The notes under the pieces: generated by a model
The model's database searches: none
Seen by the model: only the letters and a program-made list of their open reading frames with translations
Told to the model about the DNA's origin: nothing
Position numbers and translations under genes: made by a program
Shown: positions 36,201 to 48,396 of the stretch, in pieces
Layout of the letters: each line of letters starts with the position of its first letter
Numbering within the stretch: position 1 is the first letter of the stretch
Source: Inia geoffrensis
Taxonomy: Eukaryota; Chordata; Mammalia; Artiodactyla; Iniidae
Length of the DNA: 64,000 nt
Direction of reading: 5' to 3'
Assembly (NCBI GenBank): GCA_036417435.1
Contig: CM070903.1
Span: 78,299,501 to 78,363,500 of the forward strand

Positions 36201-38194
36201 AAGGCTGATGTAGAATATACATTATCTATCTATGTAATATTTATATATATATATATATGCCTCTCCAAGAAGTAATGCACTTTCCCCTTTTAGGTAGTGA
36301 GCCTGAGGGACTGATTAGTTCATTGCTTCAAGCAGAAATTGAAGTGATTATGAAAGCGTTGTGACTTTAATCCCTCTAGCAGGGCTTGGAATTAAAACTC
36401 CAGGAATTGAAGAAGTTCTCCTTTTCTTTTCAGCCTAGCTCCAACTACTTGGGCCACAAAAAGGCTAAAATTTTGATGTTATTAGGAGTTTCATTCGCTG
36501 CAACCTTAGTTAGACTGATTTCAACTTTGTCTTTAATTGCTTTGAAAGCTTGCTCAAAACTGAATAAATAATGCAAGATGGTAAAGTCTCAAAAAAGAAG
36601 AATCTTCTACACCTTGAGACAATGAAACTATAATACTGCCAGACCGTCAGGCTGCAATACCTTGATGAGCCTTTGGAGACTGCAAGACTGCAGCACTATA
36701 ACAACGCAGGAGTTGAAATCCCTTTACATCACTGAAACAGCATCAAATCTCCAGATAAACAAGAGCAACAAAAACCTTTCCTTAAATTCACTGAAAAGCA
36801 ATGGACCTAAGTATTTCAAAACTATAAGAGTAAATTCAAGAATGATGATCGCAGGAGACAAAGGATGCTTCTCTACCTAGAGTAGGTTGGAGGCAGTGGG
36901 TTGAGAAGAAACTAACCTGCCAGAGAAGGACAGTTTCTCAGATGAAGAGAAGCCAAACTTTGGGTTAACCTGTCTTCTGGTATGCCAGAATTTATTCTGT
37001 AAAACACCCCAAAGCAAAGACAACCCTCTCTGCTAAGTGTTTCTCTTATACAGGAAATTTGCTAAGTAAGCAGAGGCTAGAGGTAGCCCTGGGTAGCGGA
37101 AAGAATCTCTCAGTCTTTCAGGCTTGCAGTTTCAAAACCTTGCAGTCTTGAAGACTTGCAATTTCAGAGCCCTGTGATCTCATGGATTCTTTTTCACAGT
37201 ATCCAGTCTATCCACACACACACATACACACACAATGTGTCTATTTCTTAGGTTTAAATTTTAATTTATCTCTTAATACAATGTTAATAATTGTATTTCT
37301 TTATATTTTATCCACATGTCCTCTATTGTATGTCATTCTACACATTCTCCCTTGTGATATAATCCATTCCCGTGTTTTTAATTACTGAACGCTGATCTTT
37401 AACCCAGATCCCCTTCCTAAGCTTCAGACTTACTTGCTTTACTTGTTATCCCCACTTGAATAACACACCTACTTCACATATTAAAAATGCAAGCTTAATT
37501 CCTCACCTACTGTCTCCTAATTCCACCTGAAACCTGCCCTTTCTCTTCCTTATCACAGAGAATCAGCCAGATTCCCAGGTCTAAATACTGTATAATATCA
37601 TAATTGATTCTTTTTTTTCTCCCTTATCCTTATATCCAAATAATTACAGAGAACTATCACGGCTATCCTGTAAACAGTTTGGTGCCATCTATTTCTCTTT
37701 AATCCTTCTACCACTAATAATTCTCAACAGAGCATTGAGGGACTCCTTAATGGAAGCTAATTATTTGGTGTGCCTCTAGACAGGCTTTCTTTATATATCT
37801 GTTCAATCATCATTTTGAAAAAGAAGAGGAGAGTAGAGAAATATGACCACTGGTGCAAGTGCTCTGCCTTTCTTTTATTTTCCTGAACTATTATCTCTGA
37901 CTCCAAACCTGCATATATGTCAGCAAAACAAAACCTTAGTAAATATTGATAATAAGACTTACCATTTAAAATGGCATGTTGCTTTCCATCTGTGGAAAGT
38001 TTGAGTTTGTTGTTTAAGGATCTCTAGAATCATCCTAAGCAGCTTATCAAAGTATTCCTTCACCAAACATATTGCATTCTCCCAGGGAGGAGCTTTGATA
38101 ATTATAAATTTCTCCATTTTCTTACATTTTCAACAGTTTCATCACTTTGATGATTTTTTTTTACCCTTCTGAGTTGGCATCCCCCCAAAAAACT
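36201..38194. other. Intergenic DNA, AT-rich, with (TA)n and possible L2 upstream part
   Basis: A (TA)n stretch lies at 36239-36258. From 36,600 to 37,170 there are loosely repeated 'ctgcaa/cttgcag' phrases that I cannot assign. From about 37,390 on, C/T-rich phrases such as 'gtttggtgccatctatttctc' resemble the upstream part of L2, probably continuous with the better preserved 3' end that follows. Confidence 0.45.
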
Positions 38195-38860
38195 TTCTTG
38201 CTGGCCCATCTCTCTATCCAGGTCAGCCAGAGCATTTCACACTTAGAGTTTTGCAACAACTCCCTAACTGGTCTCTCTGCTTCCAATATTGCACTATGCT
38301 CTTTTCTACCACACATACACCGAACAATTGAGTTTCCACACTTCAGCCAGAAGGATCTTTGAAAAATACAAATCTAATCATATCACTCTCATACATGAAT
38401 TATTATAGTAATTTTCTTTTTCTCTTAAGCAAAATCTCAATACCTATCAGGAGTTATATTTACCACCTTACTTTTTGACATCCCCCATCACACTATATTT
38501 CCCAGGTAAAACAAATTTCTTTAAGTTACTCATGTATCCAGTGATGTGTTTTATGTCCTCTGATCTTTTTCAAATGTTGTCCTCTTTTCCTGGAATATTC
38601 TTAATAGATAACTATCCCTTACTCATCATTTGGATACAAAATTAGACTTCATTTCTTTTGGAAAGCCTCTCCTAACTCCTAATATCAACATGAAAGGAAG
38701 GAGCTTTCCTCTGTCCTTTCACAACATCCTATTCTCCCACAATCATACACCTATCACACTATAGTTTAATTGCCTCTTATTTTCTCTCCTAGATCATATG
38801 CTCTGAGACCAAGAGCCTAACAGGTACTCAGTAAATATATTTTGAAAAGGGTGACTAAAT
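38195..38860 (+). repeat. L2 LINE 3' end
   Basis: Landmarks in sense order: 'aactccctaactggtctctctgcttcc', 'cacttcagccagaaggatctttg', 'aatctaatcatatcactc', 'tttcctggaatattctt', 'ggaaagcctctcctaac', 'atcacactatagtttaattgcctc', then '...aggtactcagtaaatat'. These follow the L2 3' region throughout. It is an ancient element with many substitutions and no ORF. Confidence 0.8.
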
Positions 38861-39485
38861 ATGTGTACAGAAAACTCTATCACTAAGGCATAGTGTGATT
38901 CACTAATCAGTTATTCAATGTTAAATAAATATTTATTGAGCAAAAGTCTAATGTTAGGAATGTTGAGATAAAACCAATAGAATCCTTTGAGTTCCCACTC
39001 CTGTCAAAGATACTTTTAAGAAAATATGAGGTATATCTGCTTCTTAAGTAATAGAAATACAGGTTCTAGAAGAGAGCTTTTAAGCATGAGGAATAGACCC
39101 TAGGGATGGGGAAGAATGAGGGGCAAAGAAGTTTTCATATTGGAAAATAACGGGGCCATTATTTAACACTTGTAGAGCTAGGTTGATGTCACCAGGATAC
39201 AAACGTTCCTCTATATTAGTGAAAATCTCTCCGTTGGGGGGAATACAATTTCTATTTGATTTGACTCACCAGCACTATTCTAAGAGTTAAAAGCTAAATA
39301 AGAGTTGTTTCAAATACCTTTATAAAAGGTTAACTCACATTTTTATACCCCCGTTTCTAAACCACACAAATGTGCCTTTTTTCTGTATCAACTATTCAAC
39401 ATTTTTCCCTCAGATAATACTTGTCTCATTCACCTTAAACCCCCGCGCTGCGATACTTTTCCCAGGCAAGGAGTTTGCTAATGTA

Positions 39486-39501
39486 TAGCGCCATCTGCTG
39501 G
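39486..39501 (-). promoter_or_regulatory. CTCF-type binding motif
   Basis: On the minus strand the 16 bases read CCAGCAGATGGCGCTA. This matches the core CTCF motif (CCASYAGRKGGCGC, with the usual TA after it) at every constrained position. It is outside all recognised SINEs. Binding in cells is not shown by sequence. Confidence 0.65.
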
Positions 39502-39824
39502 CAAAAGTTTGAAACCAACTTGGTACTCGCAAAAATATTGAAGCTTGTTTCCTGCGGAAAGACTTGTTTAGCCCTGGCCACGGTTAGATGTTCGCTAACA
39601 TAATGGTATTAAGGAACTGTAGCAATAGTCACTGTGATAAGCCATTCCCTCTATTAGATATGAACCTTGGATTATAAAGAGGTAAAGGGATAATATTCTT
39701 GCTTTTGTGTGTGCACGTAATAAACTACAAAATACGGATTTATAGCATGTGGTCAATTAATACTGTAGGCTGATAGCACTCTGACATCAGACTTCATATT
39801 TGAGACTATGAAGAAAAATCACTC

Positions 39825-40010
39825 ATCTGGAGTCAGGAAATCTGGATTTTAGCTATGTGAATCTAAGTGCCTTCAGTTTTGTGTCTCAGTTTCCTCAGTT
39901 TTGTGTCTCAATCTCTCTCACTTGCCTTGGAGTGCTATTCTGGGAACAAAGTATGATAATGAATGCGAAAATATCAGTGAACTGTGAAACACATAAAAGT
40001 GACAGTCGTA
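39825..40010 (+). repeat. MIR SINE relic with internal 22-bp tandem duplication
   Basis: The segments 'tctggattttagctatgtgaa', 'gtgtctcagtttcctca' and a 'gtatgataatgaatgcg' end follow MIR order. The 'tcagttttgtgtctca' unit is present twice with a 22-bp period starting at 39873 and 39895, inside the MIR core. Confidence 0.65.
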
Positions 40011-40824
40011 GTCATGGTTAGCTAATGAAATTGGATTACACCTTTCAGGACACAATTAAACCTGAGCTCTGACACCATTTCAAGCAGGGATTATAACTGT
40101 GATGTTTTGTTGGGCTGAGAAAAATGGAGTATACAGATTATTCATAAAGCCACTTGTGTTCCTGGGAAAAACAGAAAATCCATCCCTCCAAGGATAATAT
40201 TCTCATTCCCACGAAAGCCACAGTCAACAAGGGCTGAGCGATGACTCAGAGAAGGAACCTATTCTACCTGGAAAGAGGTGGCTTCACCACAGAGTGGTCA
40301 AAAACTCTACGTGAGGGTCCACACACACGGTCAGTGCAGTTTTATCCTCTGCCCTCACTCAAAGTCCGTATAGAGAGGAAACACAGAACAGATGAGTGGC
40401 AGTTCTTCATCCCATTCCCCAAACCACAGTTGCACCGTTTGCTCTGATGTCCATCTTCTCACTTAAGATTAATTGTTAATGTACATTTTACCTTTTTGAA
40501 AATAAAGGTTTGGGGGAGTTGTGTTTATGACTCTATTGAACAGTGAGTCCAACTTTTTTTTTTTTTTAAACAGTTGAGAAAACTGGTAACCAGAGTAGAA
40601 GCAGTAGAAATTTCCTCCTGATGTCACAATGATGCTAGATAGGGATCCAGATATATTCAACCCCCAACAAGTGTTTGGTTTGTTGCTTCATTTTGATGGG
40701 ACCAGTTGTTGTCCTGGCTTTGTGGCTCTCTTGATCTACATACACTCCAAAGAATGATTCTGATTACTGAACACCAACATCATAAAACTGATAGCATCCG
40801 ATGGCCAAATAGCTCCTCCCTGGC

Positions 40825-41343
40825 TTAAAAACATAGATCAGAAGTTCCATCAGTGGTGAAACAGAGGGGGTGGGAACTTGGATGTCCAAGAACGAGAGAC
40901 AGCAGAGAAAGATGGGCCCAGCTGCAAGTAATTAAGAAGGGCCAGTAAGGCTGAAAACAAGTCCAGAGACAGGCAAATGTCAGCCACCCACATAGGTGTC
41001 TGGTGTCATGGAGGTCAGGGAGGAGACAACCCAGGTGATGACTAGGCATGTGGGCAGGCAGTAGCCAGGGGTCTGGGCCCAGGTAGGCAATGGAACTCTC
41101 TTCTATATTAGGCCAAAGCCATGGTCCAGGGGTTAAAACTAGCCACCCCTCCTCAGTGAAGGAGTGAAGATCTGAGCTGCTTATCAACAGAAAAGAGTAT
41201 CCTCCTCTTACTTTCTCCAGACTACAACAGAGAGTCTGTGGGACCTTTCGATTTTGTTCTGAACCAAGAGAATCTCTTATACCTTCTGACTCTAGACATT
41301 GAGCACAACAGTGGCTGCTGACCCTGACCTTACATTTGAACAC
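40825..41343 (-). other. Unclassified 172-codon open frame
   Basis: This is the longest open frame in the window that is outside a known gene or repeat. The translation is rich in Leu, Trp, Cys, His and Ser with no signal peptide, no catalytic motif and no family I recognise. There is no supporting splice structure or homologous neighbour. It may be a chance frame in a less AT-rich block or part of an unrecognised LTR element. Confidence 0.15.
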
Positions 41344-42899
41344 TTTGGAGGCACAGGTTGGAATTTCATGGAGTTTTGGAGACTATTCAAGCTCTAGAGG
41401 GAAACTAGACTCTTGAGAGAGTAGGTGTGGAGAAGACTGTAGGGCCCCGACCAGCGACTTTCCTCTCTCAGGCCTCCATCTGACCCCTTAGAAGAGTACA
41501 TGGGACAAACGCTCATTTAGTTAGCTGGCTCTAACTTGAGGAAACACAGGGTGTGGTACTTGGAGTATGATCTCATGTGCCTCTGGGCTGCTGCTTTTTT
41601 TTTTTTTTTTTTTCTGCTCAATGACCATGAGCATATCTGTTTCTGGACCCAAAATCTATAGGAGATAAGCAGAAAGCCAAGAAACAAGCTGGCAACTTAT
41701 GTATAGATTTAGCTTTGAGCATCCTGAAACCCAGAGCTGCAAATTCTGGAAGAGAAACCTCCTTCCTGCAGGTCTCCTTAAATGTTATCCAATACCAAAG
41801 AGAAATTCAACAGGGGTGTTTGAACTTCACTCAAGGGAAACAAACAAGGTATATCCATTTCTAGATACATAAGTCTATGTGTCACTAGAAAGCATGAGCC
41901 TAAGCAGGACTAAACACAGGGAGTCCTGGTCCTTCCTGACCTAGACACAACTTGAGACAGTTACTAGAAAGGTCCATAGAGCAACGCTCAGTCTGCACTG
42001 TTACTTATTAACACTGGCTGCACGCTCTGGGCCCATCAAAGCACAGTGGATCTCTACTGTCATTTAAACTGCAACCTTGGGCCCTGTGTCAGACAGCATA
42101 CCAAGGAGGATGGAGGCACGTTAACGAATAAAAAGGAGGCCTGAAACGTACCACCAAATTCCTCTGCTTCAACTATTCATTTTAGAGTCGCTAATGTTTA
42201 ATATTTAATGGGTGCAGATATAATTGATCATTTTAAGTCTTTGTTTATTTGCACACATTTCAAAAACAGCCAACTCAGCTGCCTGTCTGTTGACCCTGTT
42301 GGGTAAATGTTCCTGGTCAGTGACCTGGGAGCAGAGTCTAGACTTATTCACAGCAGAAGCCTTCCTCTTCAGACTATTCAGTGGCTTCTTAGGAAAATAT
42401 TAAAGTTTGAGCCCTATCTGGAATCACTCACTGTTACCAGGATAACGTTAGGCCTGAAGTCACATAGGCATCTCAAGAAGAATTCTAGGAGTGATTTTTA
42501 GAGCCATCTCTGAACATTGTTACTTTCAGATTCTATTATATTCAACACACATTTACAAGAACCTATTATCGAGATGGGCTATGAGGATTAAACCACAAAA
42601 CTGATGTGTGAAGTGCCTAGCAGCATGCTCAGAACATAGGGGCTAATATGTGTGTTAAAATACATACCACTAAGGTAATAAATATTTAAGCAGATATCTT
42701 AGAAAATTCAGATAACATCAAACATAATAAAATCACCTGTCAGCTTCTGCTGCAAAAATAATCCCTGTTACCACTTTCCAATCATTTTCCTATCATTAAA
42801 ATAATGATAGCTATGTAAATTATATTTTCTAATTATGTTGTGGATACTAAGATAGCTATCCCTGAGAAATTTTGTGTAAAGAGTACTGAATTAAAAGTG

Positions 42900-43040
42900 G
42901 AAGATTAAGGTTTTAGTCTAACTCTGCAGCGAACTAGCTTTGTGACCTTGAGAGATTCTCTCCATCTCCATAGTTTCCATTTTCTCCTCTATAAATGTGA
43001 AAGTAGAACTAGAAAATCACTAATAGCCCTCTCCACTATA
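42900..43040 (+). repeat. MIR SINE relic
   Basis: The segments 'aactagctttgtgaccttgagag', 'tctccatagtttccattttctcc' and 'tataaatgtgaaagtag' fit the MIR core in sense orientation. Confidence 0.7.
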
Positions 43041-44859
43041 AATGAACATTAGAAATAAAGTTCTATTGTCCTCTTTTCTCTTTTTTCAACACCTTCACCC
43101 TAGTATGCAGAGACGTGGAAAGGATTAAATCAGTTAATGTGGTTGAAACTATTAAGAAGCAAAATTAATTCTCACGTACATTTACAATTTTGATAAATGA
43201 TCACTTATGCATAGATATAAACACGCACACGTGCACACACGTGTACAGACACAGACTACACACGTATTCCTGGTAGCACTAATTACCAATAGGTCATATG
43301 TAAGACCTGTCACAGTTTCAGCAATTAGGGAAGCTAAATCCACTTGGTCTCTTAACCTGTCAGTAAAAAATTGATGCGTTGTGCCTGCTCAAGCTCTGAG
43401 CTGAGGTCAAAGCACCCTTGAGGAGACAAGAAAAAAAAATAAGTGATTTACAGATAAGGCCAATAGCCTTGGCAGCAAGAGCTTTTGTTTTCTCAGCTCT
43501 AGGCCCCGGGAGAGAAGTGTATCTCAGCGGGCACAAAGTGTTCCCCAAACAATGTTAGACACACGCCAAACTGGAGACCAGCCAGGCATCAGCTACAACG
43601 CTGAATTCCTGCTTGCCGCCCGTGGGCACACACAAAAGGCAAGCCCAGGTTACCACAGCCTCCCAGGTAAGGACCAAAGCTGCTATTTTTCATCATTAAG
43701 CGAATAGGCCATTATTCTTCCTTCTGTACTCTAATCAGTGGCAGTGAAACTGGACTGGAAAAAAAAGTGGGACAGAGAACAACTCCAAATTATGGACTTA
43801 GGTAAGAGTGAACTCCCTTCCCTCAACTGCTTCTCTGTCAGGAAACAATGCCTAATTTGCTACTTATTTTCTGTGTCATCTTAAGTTATCTGTTTTTCTA
43901 AAAAGCTATATAAATATTAATACAGTAATTGTTCTCTGAATATGAAAGTAATGCTTATCATTGTAGATTTAGAAAATCAGAAGAGTCCAAGAAAGAAACT
44001 AAGAAGCTCTCATAATCTATAACCCAGATATGGCTACAGTGACCATTTTCGTGTGTATTAATTCTGACCATTTTCATCTATGTGTGGTGTATGTATATAT
44101 AGCTTTACACACAAGTGAGTAGATGTGGAGAATCACTGTTTTCCATAATTAGTAACACACTACACATAATGTTTTGTATTTTCTTCACTCAACAGCACAT
44201 CATGGACATTTTTTCAGGCACTGAGTAATTGTAAAATTTTGAAAATAGTATCTTTCAGGGCCATTATAAGTACTAAAGAAATAAATGTAAACGCTCCTAC
44301 AATGGCACCTGATAGGTAGCAATCACTGATATAATGCTAATTCCATTAGACTCTAATAAACATGAAATGATTTTTCTGTCTAAAATACTCAAAACTATAC
44401 AGCAAACCCATATCTGCAAAGAGAAGGAGAGTGAAAAAGGGTTTTGCTGAAGATCACAAGACTAAAAATCAGTGGCCTTTGAGTTACGTGATATTTCTTC
44501 CCGTCCCTTCCTAAAGAGTGAGCCTGATTATATGTGAGCAGAGTTCACTGGCACAGAAATCATTCGATACTAACACAGCCCATTCTATTGTCTGGCATCT
44601 TTAGTCATTAGAAAATGCTACCTAATGTCAAGATCAAATTGTGTCTTTATATCAACCCGGTGATCCTAGTTTAAGGTGTTCAACAATACAAAAGAAATTT
44701 TTTTTTTTTTTTTTTGCTCAAGACAACTGCGTAGACAATGTAGGACAGTAATGTTCGGAACTGAATGTGTACTCCCCTGTGTTCTAATAGAGAGCACTCT
44801 TTTATCTTAGACTCTGGGTACTTTGCTTCTATTTATGAAGTCTGATAGCTGCAAGTTAC

Positions 44860-45703
44860 TTTTAATTTTTTTAACATCTTTATTAGAGTATAATTGCTTT
44901 ACAATGGTGTGTTAGTTTCTGCTTTGAAACAAAGTGAATCACTTATACATATACATATGTTCCCATATCTCTTCCCCCTTGCATCTCCCTCCCTCCCACC
45001 CTCCCTATCCCACCCCTCTAGGTGGTCACAAAGCACCGAGCTGATATCCCTGTGCTATGCGGCTGCTTCCCACTAGCTATCTATTTTACATTTGGTAGTG
45101 TATATATGTCCATGTTACTCTCTCACTTCGTCCCAGGTTGCCCTTCCACCTCCCCGTGTCCTCAAGTCCATTCTCTTAGGTCTGTGCCTTTATTCCTGTC
45201 TTACCCCTAGGTTCTTCATGACCTTTTTTTTTTTTCCCTTAAATTCCATATATATGTGTTAGCATATGGTATTTGTTTTTCTCTTTCTGACTTACTTCAC
45301 TCTGTATGACAGACTGTAGGTCCATCCATCTCACTACAAATAACTCAATTTTGTTTCTTTTTATGGCTGAGTAATATTCCATTGTATATATGTGCCACAT
45401 CTTCTTTATCCATTCATCTGATGATGGACACTTAGGTTGCTTCCATCTCCTGGGTACTGTAAATAGAGCTGCAATGAACATTTTGGTACATGACTCTTTT
45501 TGAATTACGGTTTTCTCAGGGTATATGCCTAGTAGTGGGATTGCTGGGTCGTATGGTAGTTCTATTTGTAGTTTTTGAAGGAACCTCCATACTGTTCTCC
45601 ATAGTGGCTGTATCAATTTACATTCCCACCAACAGTGCAAGAGGGTTCCCTTTTCTCCACACCCTCTCCAGCATTTATTGTTTCTAGATTTTTTGATGAT
45701 GGC
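44860..45703 (-). mobile_element. 5'-truncated L1, 3' end only, with intact ORF2 C-terminus
   Basis: The left part (44860-45238) is an L1 3' UTR beginning 'aacatctttattagagtata'. The frame 45239-45703 on the minus strand encodes the last about 150 residues of ORF2 without a stop, including the Cys/His motif region '[20 protein letters not shown]' and '[13 protein letters not shown]'. The open frame and clean sequence suggest a younger insertion than the piece at 34.65 kb. Its 3' UTR differs from that of the L1s at 16 and 57 kb. I found no clear target duplication. Confidence 0.93.
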
Positions 45704-46097
45704 CATGATCAACTCTGACCCATGGCTAAGAGGATAAGCTGCCACTACCTAACAGCAAAAAGCTCTGGAAAGATTTAAGTCAAATGGGAAAATATGGATG
45801 CTGCTTTACAGTCTTTCATTCTATGATTCAACAATAGTTACTGCCTATGTGTCCTAAGCACAGTAATTGGAGCTTCTATATATGCAATACTGTTTAATTT
45901 TTCATTTCTTTTAATTCTCACAGCAATCAGGAATTTTAAAGATAAGGTAAGATGAGAAAGTTGCTATCCAGTCATTTAAGCTTTAAATAATTTTCCCGTG
46001 ACTACATAGCTAAAAAGTGTCAGTACTGAGTTTTCAAAGTTCAAAGTTAATTGTACTATACCATAGCCAAAAAAAGTGTGCAAATTTAAAATCAATG

Positions 46098-46133
<36 letters not shown>

Positions 46134-46321
46134 ACTTTAAGATGTACTCAAAACATCGTGAAGACAAGAGCATACTTTCTCCTCACCTGGACCATTCTCT
46201 TGATTTTTTAATTGAACTTCTTGCCTGCAGTAACTCCTTCTTTTAATATATCCTATCCTTTTAAAGCATAGATGTGATCATAATGATTTTCTGCTTGAAC
46301 AACAATAAAACAAAACTTGCT

Positions 46322-46356
<35 letters not shown>

Positions 46357-48159
46357 CTTTAGGAAAAACTCCAGGTTCTACTGATTAGAGTTCAACTCTA
46401 CAGCTCTTCAGTCTGGCCCCTCCCAGCACTGTACTGTCAACCATGGGCAGTCTACGGTCCTCACTACACCTTTTCATTTCCTCTGTAATCCCTCCAAATA
46501 AAGCCAGTCAACATTCCTCAAATGGGATATTTGTCTTCATATTTTTGCTCATGCCACTCTTTTAGGGCCGTTGCCACCTTCTTTAATCCTTCATATTTGT
46601 CTCATACGCTGTTTGCTTGGCTATGTCTTTTCCATTATCTATTTTAAAAGAATTATTTCCTCCTCTCTGCTCTTACATCACTTTAATTTTACTTTTATCA
46701 TAACATGAATATCATTCTGCCTTGGAAGCTCTTCAAGGTCAGAGAGTACTTGAAAGTGAGATACTATTCTAGACACCAAAAGTTTAGAGAAAAACAAGAG
46801 CTGATCCCTGCTCTTTAGGAACTAACAGTCTGGTGTGAGAAAGACTTGATCTTTACCCTCCCTTCAGTGAGAAAAACTCTTCTTATCTGCTTCTTTGTTC
46901 CACTTGTGTGATACTCTACAATTTTACTATAATGTGTCTGAATGCTTATCTATTTTTATTTATCTTTCATTAAAACTTGTGGGGGCCCTGTCTCAGATTG
47001 AAAACTCATCATGTCATTCTTCAATTCTGAAAAGTCTCAGTCATCTCTTCAAAGATTCTTTCCCTCAAAATTCTTTCTAATCTCACTGTTTAGAAATCCT
47101 ATTATATATCAGTTGTGCCCTCTCATTCTGTCATCTATATATCTTAGCTTGTTTTCTGCAATATTTTCTATTTCTTTAACATCTGTCCTGTACCTGGAGT
47201 GATTTCCACAGATATAATTTCAAATTTCCTATCTATTGGAAGCAGCATATAATTGGACTTACTTTTATATGCAGTGTTAATAATCTTTATGTATTAAGGC
47301 AGACAATGAGCCATTTGTATATAATGGAATTAATGATATACTTTTATTGAAAAATACTATTTTACCAGTTGCCACTTTCTCTGTATTTACTTTCCTCTTT
47401 TTTTTTTTTTTGCCCTCTCTGAATTGAGGAAATATTTTTAAATATTTTTCTCTCTTTTTGATTGGAAGTTACATATTGTACTCTTCCTGTTTTAAGTTTT
47501 CTCTTAGAGGGTACAGCATACATTATTAACAAAATCTAACATTAACAGTTGCTTTTAACTTCTTTCTGCCTATAACAAGAACCTTAAGAACCCTTTATTC
47601 TCATTTCCCCAAAACACATTATATACCATCATTTTAATTCTCCATATATTTAAATCTAACCAATCATGACATTTACAGTTTTAAACAGTCACTATTTTGT
47701 TTACTGTTTTAAATAGCTAAATACTTATAGGTGTACAATGAATATTGTGTTTACTGATTTAAAGAGCTAAACACTTTTTAGAATTACCTTAAATGGGTTC
47801 AATTTCAGTGCTTCCATCTTAAATACTTCCAAGTCCATGTCTTTTTCTTCCCACTATGAGTACTAGAAAATGACTACCCATTTCCTGGGTTTATATTTAG
47901 AACTAAACACCTCATGGGTCACTACTATGTAAGCTCATATTTACCAAACTGGCTTTGAGGGTTTTTTCCCTTCAGTTTGTGATTCTGGGGATTTTATGTT
48001 TTATTACTGAGCTCAGCTTTATGTCAAAAGGATTTGTAAGGTAGATGTGTGTAGAAGGAGAGGATGTGCCACATCAACATATTTGCCATGTGACTCCAAC
48101 TTCTGTTTATAATTACTTATAAGATTTCTTTGAACTAATATTTCTTCAAGCAAAAAAAT
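45704..48159. other. Intergenic DNA with microsatellite, poly(T) and L2-like sequence
   Basis: A possible MIR lies near 45,890-46,025. (AC)n is at 46,100-46,133 and a T run of about 30 at 46,325-46,354, with no SINE attached. L2-like sequence occurs at about 46,380-46,600. The remainder is AT-rich and unclassified. Confidence 0.45.
46100..46133. repeat. (AC)n microsatellite
   Basis: About 16-17 perfect AC units, a likely polymorphic marker. Confidence 0.97.
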
Positions 48160-48170
48160 ATGAAAAAGCA

Positions 48171-48385
48171 GGGCTTCCCTGGTGGCGCAGTGGTTGAGAG
48201 TCTGCCTGCCGATGCAGGCGGCACAAGTTCGTGTCCCGGTCCAGGAAGACCCCACATGCCGCGGAGCGGCTAGGCCTGTGAGCCATGGCCGCTGAGCCTG
48301 CGCGTCCGGAGCCTGTTGCTCCACAACGGGAGAGGCCACAACAGTGAGAGGCCCGTGTACCGCAAAAAAAAAAAAAAAAAAAAAA
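48171..48385 (+). mobile_element. CHR-2 type tRNA-derived SINE
   Basis: Complete plus-strand copy starting 'gggcttccctggtggcgc' and ending in about 22 A. The 11-bp duplication atgaaaaagca occurs at 48160-48170 and 48386-48396. One inserted T lies in the 'gcctgttgctcc' segment. Confidence 0.97.
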
Positions 48386-48396
48386 ATGAAAAAGCA

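Larger units (their letters stand above)
38861..44859. other. Intergenic DNA with two MIR relics and a CTCF-type site
   Basis: No supported gene. Contents: an L2-like 'tcagttattcaatg...aaatatttattgagc' phrase near 38,905; a CTCF-type motif at 39,486; MIR relics at 39,825 and 42,900; T runs at about 41,594-41,613, 40,552-40,567 and 44,698-44,715. A 172-codon minus-strand open frame (40825-41343) lies in a less AT-rich block and has no recognised domain. Short CA-rich sequence lies near 43,220-43,265. Confidence 0.5.

Noticed and set aside
46325..46354. Long T runs as transcription terminators or SINE tails
   Set aside because: The 46.3-kb run and those at 0.76, 40.55, 41.6 and 44.7 kb have no SINE or polymerase III gene attached; slippage-expanded low complexity is the simpler explanation.
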